Shown here: in pieces, positions 1 to 8,263 of the stretch | Position numbering within the stretch: position 1 is the stretch's first letter | Layout of the letters: each line of letters starts with the position of its first letter | Source: a virus | Virus record (IMG/VR): IMGVR_UViG_3300001838_000086 | Location: 1 to 58,154 of that record | DNA: 58,154 nt | Reading direction: 5' to 3' (one strand) | Translations under genes and position numbers: made by a program | Notes under the pieces: model-generated | The model's input: only the letters and a program-made list of their open reading frames with translations | The model's database searches: none | What the model was told of the DNA's origin: nothing

Positions 1-464
1 TGAACTGGTTGTATGTCCAAGGAATGTTAGGTTTGTTGTATTATATGATGATATAGTGAATGAATCATCATTAAATGATTCTGACGATGTGGTTGATTTT
101 AAGAATGAATCAGTTCTATTTTGTTTTGTGACTTTGGATAAAATTGAATTAGTGGTGTGTGTTTTAGAATACCAAGGTTTACCTGTTAGATATGAATCAC
201 TTGTATGAATTACGTTTGTAAAAGCTGTAGTAAATGATTTTACTGTGAAAGAACTAGAATTAAACGAATTATCTACCAATCAATCAACACCCCATGTGTT
301 TTAAAGAATTGATTTGCTACGTTATTTTGAATATTTCTAGAGTTTACTAATTCAGTAATGATTATTGGGTATTCTGAATATGTGATATGATTTGGCTTTT
401 CAGTTATATATGACTTGGACTTGAATGATTTAGAACTGAACGAAGCATTGTATTGCTTTTGCAT
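1..464 (-). CDS. N-terminal part of the giant Ser/Thr-rich repeat protein (fibre/adhesin-like), frameshifted
   Basis: This is the beginning of the gene whose remainder occupies 54474-58154 if the genome is circular. An ATG at 464, ten bases after the stop of the preceding tail gene, opens a frame with the same SF/SY/KS motifs as the giant protein (for example SFSSKSFKSKSY) but it stops at 273. From 279 to 1 a different frame (-1) is open and continues the pattern (NSFNSSSFTVKSF, KTHTTNS, LSKVTK). The codon boundary at base 1 fits the codon boundary at 58154. A real -1 shift, a sequencing error or an indel near 275-287 (micro-repeat TTGATTGATTGG on the minus strand) could explain the break; a TTG start at 279 is the alternative. 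Function unknown; its place after tail genes suggests a receptor-binding fibre. Confidence 0.65.
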
Positions 465-474
465 GACTCATTTT

Positions 475-2934
475 CTAATAGTAATCAAATGTTGTGTCTA
501 CTGCTGTTTTCTTGAAAGAGTAGTGTAAGTGAGTCTTGTACATCTGAACTCCACCAGTAACATATGTCGCTTGGTATGTATCATCAAATGCCTGTGTGGA
601 AGAATCATTAATTGCAATTTGAGCACCGTTAGTAGTACCAATGATTTGTACCCAGTATACGGGGAATCTATCAGCTTCTAGAGGTGAAACAGTCTTATTT
701 TGTGGGAAGTATCTAGGAGTGTTAGCAGATTGAGCTGGTGATTGGTTGTTGATAACACTTGTAAAGTCAGATACGTTAATCGTTCTAACCGTATCAGCAT
801 CACTGAAGAATGGTGCTGGACTTCTTCCAATTCTAATCTTAAACTGAGTTTCAGTTGTTTTTGGCAAATACAAGTTAAGTAGGTGTGCGATTGGATCTCT
901 TGGAACAATTCCACCATATGTAGCGTTACCTGTTACTGGTGGGTTATAGGTTGATGATGTTGCATTAACTATTGATATATTTTCAACTACAAAGTCTACT
1001 GATGAATCATATCCTGTTGCAGTGTTATCATTTTTAATACCAAAGTAGTTCATCTGAGTGGTTTGTGTAGTTGTGGTGATAGAGAATGTGCTTTGATTTA
1101 TCAGTTGTGTATAGTATTGATCAGAGTAAACACCCCATGAAAATGATGCATCTGTATATCTCGTCATTCTACAATAATATGCTTGATTTAAGTTCATAGA
1201 ACCTACAGCAGTAGCTTGGTTACCAGTTTGACCAGATAATACTGCACCAGCACTGTTGCTATGTACATATAGACCAGTACTTGTATTGTTAGTAATAAGT
1301 GTGAACCCAGTAAATCTTTGAGATGTTGTTGCTGGAGTGTTCCAATCAGAATCAAAGACACCGATAAATGCAACTGCATAGTTAGATGATGTACCTTGTC
1401 TGTTTGAACATGTAATCTTAAATCTGGTTTCCCATTGTGTAGCGTTTAGGTTTGTAGCACCAGAAATAGATGGATTAATCCAATCAGATATTTTGGTTAC
1501 ACACGTGTCTGAAGTACCGCTTCTTCTAAGTTTACCAGATATGCTATCTGTTGTAATGTTTACTGCAAATATAGGTGTAACTTGTGATGGTATCCAGAAA
1601 TAATCAGCCTCTTCCTGTGATTGATATTTCTTAAAGTCTTCTACCACAAATGGTTGATAGTTTCCTACAATGATTTGTGGTGGTTCTGCATATTCAGCTC
1701 TTGTCTCAGATAAAAAGTATGAAGTACCGTTAACAGTTCCGTCTACTGCTCTAGATGGTGGTGCTGATGTTGGTGAGTTTGTTTGAGCCCAGATTCTAAA
1801 GTCATCTAATTCATATGATCTTGTACCAGTTGCAGTAGCAGATAATGTATTGCATACTTTTAAATATTGAGCTGATACGTTAGCAGCTCCATCATCTCTG
1901 ACAAACTGCTGTGTTTGATAACCAACTAGTTTTGAGTATTGTTGATCTTTACCATAGTTGTAAATGTATATGTTTGAAGAAGATCTATAAATTTCAAAGT
2001 AATACCATTCGTTCAAAACCATGTTCCAGTTGGTATTATTTACTTGACCACCCTGACCAACCGTTCCTATAGTTGAAGATGATGCTCTTGCAGTGTGCAT
2101 TGTAAATTGTTGTTTACCTGCGACTGTACCAACATCTTGTTTAATTTGCATACCCCAGAAGTTCTGTGTAGTGTTTTGGTTAGTTGCTGTATCTGAAACA
2201 CCAATGAATATTGCACCACCATCACCAGTTGGGCTGTTGGAAGTCATTCTGACTCTGAATCTTACACGCCAAGTTGTAGAGTTGAAAAAGTTTGCAGTTA
2301 AGTTTCTTACAAATCCACGACTTGTTGTACCGTCTGCTATACAAGTTAGTTTCAGAACACCGTTTGCAACACCATCACCAGCCAATGTTGAAGCACCTGT
2401 AACTGCTGTCCACTGATTAGTAGAGAAATCATCAGTTGCATCATAGGCTGTCATATATCCTAAGTGTGGTGAATAACCAGCATTCCATCTAGTATAAGAG
2501 GCTATTGGGTTTGTATCGTTAGCACTGTTTCTGTTTCTATAGAAAATATCATTGGTTGGTACTGTTGTAGTATAGGAATATCTTGGTACATCATAATATT
2601 GAATAGCACTTGATACGAATTTTGTACCGTTTGCTCTAAGATAGAGAGAATCTGTAACAGTTCCATCGTTCATTACGAATTGGTCGTTGTTTGCTACTGT
2701 TGAAGGAATACTTACTGTAACAGCACCAGAAGAAGCATTGTTAATTGTTGCAACGTTAGTGTTACCAGAGTTTGCAACTGTTAATTTACCCTGTCTAAAT
2801 TTAACTACACTGTTAAAATCAACTGTATCTACATTACTATATCCACTGAATAATTGAGAAATCTTATCAACATCGTCTCCACCAAAGTGGTCTGCATCTC
2901 CAGCATCTGCGTTAACTACTTGCTTCCAGACCAT
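475..2934 (-). CDS. tail fibre/baseplate protein with two jelly-roll (ConA-like) domains
   Basis: The 819-residue product lies in the late tail block, four bases after the preceding gene. Two segments resemble each other and look like concanavalin-type beta-sandwich domains: about residues 215-340 (TTWRVRFRVRM, GAIFIGVSD, WYYFEIYR) and about 500-640 (TQWETRFKITC, VAFIGVFD, AYYCRMTR). Such domains bind glycans in virion appendages. The N-terminal 100 residues carry a short repeat-like segment about genes of phage fibres (VKFRQGKLTVANSG). It has no signal peptide or membrane segment. I infer a distal tail structural or receptor-binding role; the exact protein type is not recognised. Confidence 0.65.
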   Translation of the reverse strand: MVWKQVVNADAGDADHFGGDDVDKISQLFSGYSNVDTVDFNSVVKFRQGKLTVANSGNTNVATINNASSGAVTVSIPSTVANNDQFVMNDGTVTDSLYLRANGTKFVSSAIQYYDVPRYSYTTTVPTNDIFYRNRNSANDTNPIASYTRWNAGYSPHLGYMTAYDATDDFSTNQWTAVTGASTLAGDGVANGVLKLTCIADGTTSRGFVRNLTANFFNSTTWRVRFRVRMTSNSPTGDGGAIFIGVSDTATNQNTTQNFWGMQIKQDVGTVAGKQQFTMHTARASSSTIGTVGQGGQVNNTNWNMVLNEWYYFEIYRSSSNIYIYNYGKDQQYSKLVGYQTQQFVRDDGAANVSAQYLKVCNTLSATATGTRSYELDDFRIWAQTNSPTSAPPSRAVDGTVNGTSYFLSETRAEYAEPPQIIVGNYQPFVVEDFKKYQSQEEADYFWIPSQVTPIFAVNITTDSISGKLRRSGTSDTCVTKISDWINPSISGATNLNATQWETRFKITCSNRQGTSSNYAVAFIGVFDSDWNTPATTSQRFTGFTLITNNTSTGLYVHSNSAGAVLSGQTGNQATAVGSMNLNQAYYCRMTRYTDASFSWGVYSDQYYTQLINQSTFSITTTTQTTQMNYFGIKNDNTATGYDSSVDFVVENISIVNATSSTYNPPVTGNATYGGIVPRDPIAHLLNLYLPKTTETQFKIRIGRSPAPFFSDADTVRTINVSDFTSVINNQSPAQSANTPRYFPQNKTVSPLEADRFPVYWVQIIGTTNGAQIAINDSSTQAFDDTYQATYVTGGVQMYKTHLHYSFKKTAVDTTFDYY

Positions 2935-2938
2935 CTAA

Positions 2939-3292
2939 CTACACCTCATACTCCCTGAGCTTCGGGGCATACATCCAAGAATCATTTTCATTCCACTTTC
3001 CACCTTGAACTACTGTACCATCTTGGCTTATATAGTTTATGCTCTGAAATCCATCTCTGTGCCATCCAAGCAGATAAACCACGAAATCTTCGTAACCCAT
3101 AGTTTTCTGAACACGTTTGCGGTATATTAATTTGTCGCCATCTTCTAATTTCATAAGTAGAAATGGTTGATCATCCTTCAAAACTTCCATAAATTCAATA
3201 TTTTTTCTATCTAAATGATCATAAGAGAGTGTTTCACTCAATGTAACCTTGCTTCCGTTCTTATAAATTGCAGAAAAAGTAAAGTTTGGCAT
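2939..3292 (-). CDS. hypothetical late protein in the tail block
   Basis: 117 residues, mixed alpha/beta with many charged residues (LKDDQPFLLMKLEDGDK, EDFVVYLLGWHRDGF). No family recognised. It sits between two virion genes with spacing under 20 bases, so it is probably a minor virion or assembly protein. Start is the ATG at 3292. Confidence 0.6.
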   Translation of the reverse strand: MPNFTFSAIYKNGSKVTLSETLSYDHLDRKNIEFMEVLKDDQPFLLMKLEDGDKLIYRKRVQKTMGYEDFVVYLLGWHRDGFQSINYISQDGTVVQGGKWNENDSWMYAPKLREYEV

Positions 3293-3311
3293 TGTATTGC
3301 ACCAATTTTAT

Positions 3312-3854
3312 TTAAGTTTCGTCATATTTCCATGTAAAAGTCTCTTGACCTGTAGTACCAGCACTTGCTGTATCTGCAACTTCTACTTGGTAAACAACAA
3401 AGTTTCCAAAGTCACCAGTGCTAGGGTTCGATACTGAACCTGTTACTGCTAGTGGTGAAGCAGATGTGTAAGTAAATGCATCTGCTGGTGAACCTGTTAG
3501 ACCACCATGGTTTCCTGTTGTCAGTTGTGTACCGTTACCAACAGTTCCAGTTGCTTGTACATATGAGGTTGCTTGACCGACTTTACATGTGACGCCTGTA
3601 CCAAAGCTATTTGTGCCATCAGTATACCATCTCAAGTTATCAATAGTTCCAGAAGGAGTTGCATCACAACTCAATCGGGTTGATACCCAATAAGAATAGT
3701 GTGTTTCTCCTGTGACTATAGTAACTGGATTTGCTGTATCTGATGTTGAATGTGCATCAGTAGCATTGGCTCTGGTATTTATACCAGTAATGTCGCTTTT
3801 CGTAGGACTTCCAGAAGATCCTGTCCATCTACGAATTGTAACTGTAGCTACCAT
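3312..3854 (-). CDS. probable tail structural protein
   Basis: 180 residues, rich in Gly, Thr and Ser with alternating beta-strand pattern (TVTIRRWTGSSGSPTKSDITGIN, shortened here to its first half in meaning) and the end FTWKYDET. The composition is typical of small baseplate or fibre-network proteins encoded beside tail hubs in marine viruses. No catalytic motif. Neighbour to the large lectin/propeller tail protein suggests the two interact. The function is inferred only from context. Confidence 0.55.
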   Translation of the reverse strand: MVATVTIRRWTGSSGSPTKSDITGINTRANATDAHSTSDTANPVTIVTGETHYSYWVSTRLSCDATPSGTIDNLRWYTDGTNSFGTGVTCKVGQATSYVQATGTVGNGTQLTTGNHGGLTGSPADAFTYTSASPLAVTGSVSNPSTGDFGNFVVYQVEVADTASAGTTGQETFTWKYDET

Positions 3855-3885
3855 ATATAATTTGAAGTTTCCGTATATTTAAAGA

Positions 3886-6800
3886 TTATGTGCTCTGAAT
3901 ACCTCTTACAGTTTCAGTTGTAATCTTTTCCAAGTCAAATGAATCATATACAAAATCACCTAATTCCATAGTAGTGAGACTTTCTGGGTATTGATATTCT
4001 ATACGTTTTATCATTAGTTCTTCTGGTACTGGAAATCCACCACTTTCAGATCCTATATTTTTGGAGTAATAGTAAGCCTTTATTTTATTATTCTCTATAA
4101 GCTCATTAACTAAACCTCTAGTTTTTATAGTAATTCTTCTTGGTATTGTAGAGTAAGCGTTTCTCAAAATGAATTTTTTATTAAATCTAGTGAGATCAGC
4201 ACCTATTTCTAGGTAAGGTATAGATATAGCTCTAGCCTGTAATCCATGTGTAACTATTGATAATGTATCTGTCTCTGTTTGTTTTATGCTATCAGCGGGA
4301 ATTGTTCCACTATAAGAATCAGGAGTCAATCTTATATAATTATATTTCACAGTCCAATAACCTGAGAATGCTCTCTTAAGTCTGAACACGTATTTAGGTG
4401 GGTTTCCATTGGGATTAACTGTTACCACATCGTAATCTGGAACAGGTGGATCAGTTGTTGTAATTATTGTCGGTAAACTAATTGGTGATGTTTTGTCTGG
4501 TTTTTTATCTAATGATACAAATCCAGATTGTTTTTGCTGTAGTGTGAACGTTGTTAAAACCCCACTTGCCGCGGTTGTATATTTATTAATATTACCAGTA
4601 TATCCAGCCATGACAAAAATACTAGTACCATTATCATATGAAACATCTATAGGTCTTTTCTCTGTTTCTACATCAAAATTAGTGCTAACAGTTTCCTGTA
4701 ATGTGATTGTACTTGAATCATTAGCTGCTGTATTAGTATATCTTCTAATATTAGGTGTAAGACCACCAGTACTATTAGTATATAAATTATTATTACCTAT
4801 AACATAAAATGCTGTAGCACCAGAGTTAAGTTTAAAACCACATAACCCAGATGGTAAAGTGGAAAGAGACGATTGAGCACTATCATAATTTAAAGTATAC
4901 TGCATACTCCAAGCTGGAGATGCAGTGAATCTGAATAGTTTAGTATTTGCATCGTTAACAACACTGCATAAAACAAACCATTTACTTCCATCATCAGTAT
5001 CAAAACTCTGTGGTACGAAATCACTATATCCTGTAGGACTTAAGCTAGCTTCCCAATTTCCTATACCCCCTGCATTAAGACCAGTACTAACATCCCACGC
5101 AGTTGCAAGTTGGAATTCAAGTATTGCTTTTCTAGCCTGATCCAAAACGAATAATTTTCCACCCGTATTAGTTATAGTGGTAACTGAACCAGCTACAGGA
5201 GTTGTACCACCTACGACATTTATTGTAAATGTTGTAGATGTTTTTGCTGTAACTTTTGCACTTATAGGTTTACCACCATAAAGAGATCCAGTTCCATTGA
5301 TAGCACTTATAACATCACCTACGGTTAAATTAGTGGTTGATGCAACTGTTACAGTAGTAGCCCAAGGATTAGCTGAAGTTCCAGAACCAGTAACAACTCC
5401 AACAGTTCCAGTAGCACTACTATAAGTCGCTGTAGGTGATCCAAATCCAGCTCCACCCATTTTAATACTTACTGGTCTAGTTACTGATGAGTTAAAAGCT
5501 AGTAAATCCATACTACCTATAAGTGTTACATTCGTTAAATCATATGCAGCCCCTAATTGATAACCAGTTACAGTGTATCTTTCACTATCTAATATGAAAA
5601 TTCTAGACCCCATAGGGTTTCCACCAAAACAGAAAGCTGGTCTAGCATATACATCTGGTAAAGACACTTCTAATTCAGTAGGAACAACATATGTATTCAC
5701 ACCAACAGTGTTTCCACCATAATAATCTAAAACTGCTGATGGTATAGCATTATCATCATAACTATAACTATCGTTAGGATTGACATAATCGGGATCTGTG
5801 GTTGTCGCTGATTTCGTTGCTTTTAATTCTTGGCTAGTGGGATAGGTAGTTCTAGCATACCAGAATGTATCACTCGATGGTATAGTTGCTTTAAATTCAG
5901 TAGGATTACCAATAGATGTTATATAGTTTACAAGCATTGTTTTATCATCACCACCAGTGTTAAGATTAAATCCACTATCAGTTGATATAATCCTTCTCAA
6001 TGTTGGAACTTTAGAATTTTTAACAAATGTTATTATTCCTGTAGGCATGAATGTGAATGTAACATCATCTAATACTGATATAACATTGAATAAATCTAAT
6101 AGTGTACCGTTTGCTATAAATCTACCTTTTAACCTATAAAAGTTCTCAGCGTTTGCAGATAAAGACGGAACAGTCCTATCATCTAAATCATATTGTTGTA
6201 AAATTCCACTACTCGTAGTTCCAGTAAGTATCATAAAACGTTTTATCTGAGTACCAAAATTTAATGTATTAACTTTATCTAATAAATCCGTTAAAATTAT
6301 ATTGGTTCTTTGAGCAGCTTTATAGATATTCTTATTTCTCTTAGTATTAACTTCTGTTAATATTGCATCATTAACTTTTGTATTTAGTATTATCTCTGCT
6401 AAACTATTACAATATACAGTATCAGTTGTATTACCAGAATCAATCTTCCACACCCTACCATAGAATTTCAATGTTGTTATGGGTAAAGCTACCCTATAAT
6501 GTTCAGATAATTCATCACTGTCAAATGCTCTATTATAAACTCTCATTTGATATAGATATTCCTTTATGGTACTGGTATCACCTATAGTTACATTACCACT
6601 ATAAGTCAAATCTGCTGTTATACCAGATTGAGTTATAACAGATACATTATCAAGATATAATGTCAATGTCCCACTCTGTCTAACTAATGCCAAAGTTAGT
6701 AGTCTATCCTGTAATTGTGCTGTAGTATATTCACCAGATAGATACGTTGTTGTCACACCAGATACATATACATTTACTCCTAGCTTCCAATTATTATTTG

Positions 6801-7395
6801 TTAAATGTCTGATGAATAGTTTTATACCATGCTCAGAAAATGGAAAGTTATTATATCTATACCATAAATTTCTATCAAATTGTGTATTAGTAGTTCCCCA
6901 ATTATTCATATCTGTTAATGCAATACTCTGTGTGATTGTAAAGTCAGATGCAAAACTCATTACTGGTTGACCAATATCATTATTTATATTATTGAAAACA
7001 ATTCGAACACTGTTTAGATAACAACATAGTCTATTGCTTATTCTACCTTCTAAATTATTGGTTTTAAAAGTAACGTTTGATGAAAAAGTACTTAGATAAT
7101 CATTTGTAGCGTTATGATCAAATCCAGATTCATCTCTACAACTAGATGTAAAATTCCATAAACCCACAAGTTCAGTAGTATCTAGATCATCTTGTAAGTA
7201 TCCTACATAGTCACCATTTTTTATACTAACACCTGACGATGTAAATTTTATTACTGCGTTATCTGACATTCTAGAACCCTCTCTACGTATTATAGCAGTT
7301 AATGGTTTAGCAAATCTCCTTGCTTCTAGTATAGGTGTGGCATCAGATGAACTAGCTGGATGGTATCTTTTGATAAAACATGTTATATTAGGCAT
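3886..7395 (-). CDS. large tail/baseplate protein with LamG-like lectin domain and beta-propeller-like repeats
   Basis: 1169 residues. Around residues 85-300 there is a LamG/concanavalin pattern (LVGLWNFTSSCRDESGFDHNA start, LTLYLDNVSV, IGDTSTIKEYLYQMRVYNRAF), as in glycan-binding virion proteins. Around 570-950 there are repeated propeller-like motifs (RIFILDSERYTVTGYQL, KLFVLDQARKAILEFQL, ATAWDVST, QSFDTDDGSKWFVL) of the AWDxST type often seen in tail proteins of environmental viruses. The C-terminal part resembles a hub or baseplate extension. It starts one base after the preceding gene ends. Likely the central baseplate/host recognition component of a long non-contractile tail. Confidence 0.7.
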   Translation of the reverse strand: MPNITCFIKRYHPASSSDATPILEARRFAKPLTAIIRREGSRMSDNAVIKFTSSGVSIKNGDYVGYLQDDLDTTELVGLWNFTSSCRDESGFDHNATNDYLSTFSSNVTFKTNNLEGRISNRLCCYLNSVRIVFNNINNDIGQPVMSFASDFTITQSIALTDMNNWGTTNTQFDRNLWYRYNNFPFSEHGIKLFIRHLTNNNWKLGVNVYVSGVTTTYLSGEYTTAQLQDRLLTLALVRQSGTLTLYLDNVSVITQSGITADLTYSGNVTIGDTSTIKEYLYQMRVYNRAFDSDELSEHYRVALPITTLKFYGRVWKIDSGNTTDTVYCNSLAEIILNTKVNDAILTEVNTKRNKNIYKAAQRTNIILTDLLDKVNTLNFGTQIKRFMILTGTTSSGILQQYDLDDRTVPSLSANAENFYRLKGRFIANGTLLDLFNVISVLDDVTFTFMPTGIITFVKNSKVPTLRRIISTDSGFNLNTGGDDKTMLVNYITSIGNPTEFKATIPSSDTFWYARTTYPTSQELKATKSATTTDPDYVNPNDSYSYDDNAIPSAVLDYYGGNTVGVNTYVVPTELEVSLPDVYARPAFCFGGNPMGSRIFILDSERYTVTGYQLGAAYDLTNVTLIGSMDLLAFNSSVTRPVSIKMGGAGFGSPTATYSSATGTVGVVTGSGTSANPWATTVTVASTTNLTVGDVISAINGTGSLYGGKPISAKVTAKTSTTFTINVVGGTTPVAGSVTTITNTGGKLFVLDQARKAILEFQLATAWDVSTGLNAGGIGNWEASLSPTGYSDFVPQSFDTDDGSKWFVLCSVVNDANTKLFRFTASPAWSMQYTLNYDSAQSSLSTLPSGLCGFKLNSGATAFYVIGNNNLYTNSTGGLTPNIRRYTNTAANDSSTITLQETVSTNFDVETEKRPIDVSYDNGTSIFVMAGYTGNINKYTTAASGVLTTFTLQQKQSGFVSLDKKPDKTSPISLPTIITTTDPPVPDYDVVTVNPNGNPPKYVFRLKRAFSGYWTVKYNYIRLTPDSYSGTIPADSIKQTETDTLSIVTHGLQARAISIPYLEIGADLTRFNKKFILRNAYSTIPRRITIKTRGLVNELIENNKIKAYYYSKNIGSESGGFPVPEELMIKRIEYQYPESLTTMELGDFVYDSFDLEKITTETVRGIQST

Positions 7396-7396
7396 A

Positions 7397-8263
7397 TTAA
7401 GTCACTGATACAGCTGTTGAAAATTCTTCAGACCATTTACCTACGGCACTTTTATCATCGTATAATCTTATCCTCATACGAGTGTAAGAACCAGCAGTTA
7501 AACCTGTAAACACGGTATTATATGTATATACTCCTATTGGTCTAGCAAAAGAAACTTTTTTCCGAACCCAGTCATATTCATCTCTTACACCATCAAACTC
7601 CACTGCAGCTATTGTAGGTCTATCATTAGCAGAGTATAGACTAGACTCTGTTGAGTTTATAGTTATTTGACCAACTCCACCAGTCAGTGAGTTTATTTTT
7701 GATGCCTCTGGTGCGTGACCATATATAGTAACTACTTGTTTACCCTCTATGAAATCTAATGTCGTGGATATATTAACTGGATTACTTGCATCAATGGTAA
7801 AACTTACTGATTGCCACGTTCCTTGTGTTGTCAATAATTTTGCCGTACTATCTATTGTATCAATAGTAGCCCAAGTATAACTAGTAGATCCACCTACACT
7901 ATCATCTAGTATATAGATAAAGAAGTTTGTATCACTTATACCCTTTGGCTGTAAGATTTTAATTTGATTCATTTGTTCAAATGGAGTTTTACTTTTTATT
8001 TGAGTAGGTGATGGATCTATCGCCCATTTATTATTAACTCTTTTTATATTAGTACCAACCATATTTTCTTTTTCCTCTATTAGCATCCAACTTAAACCAA
8101 GATTCATACTATTACCTTCTAATTTTACAAGCATATTTTCTGTTGAATCTTCTTCTGGTAATGGCATTGGGCTGACTGGTGAATTATATCTAAAGCTTAC
8201 ATTACTAAAATTACCAACCTTAATAAAGGTTGTATTACTTCTTAATATTATTGTGTATGTCAT
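7397..8263 (-). CDS. distal tail-like protein (Dit position)
   Basis: 288 residues, beginning MTYTIILRSNTTFIKVGNFSN. It follows the tape measure gene with a 4-base ATGA overlap, which is the usual place of the distal tail protein. The C-terminal ~90 residues look like a fibronectin III or Ig-like domain (RPTIAAVEFDGVRDEYDW, GLTAGSYTRMRIRLYDD). No enzyme motif. Assignment rests mainly on gene order. Confidence 0.6.
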   Translation of the reverse strand: MTYTIILRSNTTFIKVGNFSNVSFRYNSPVSPMPLPEEDSTENMLVKLEGNSMNLGLSWMLIEEKENMVGTNIKRVNNKWAIDPSPTQIKSKTPFEQMNQIKILQPKGISDTNFFIYILDDSVGGSTSYTWATIDTIDSTAKLLTTQGTWQSVSFTIDASNPVNISTTLDFIEGKQVVTIYGHAPEASKINSLTGGVGQITINSTESSLYSANDRPTIAAVEFDGVRDEYDWVRKKVSFARPIGVYTYNTVFTGLTAGSYTRMRIRLYDDKSAVGKWSEEFSTAVSVT

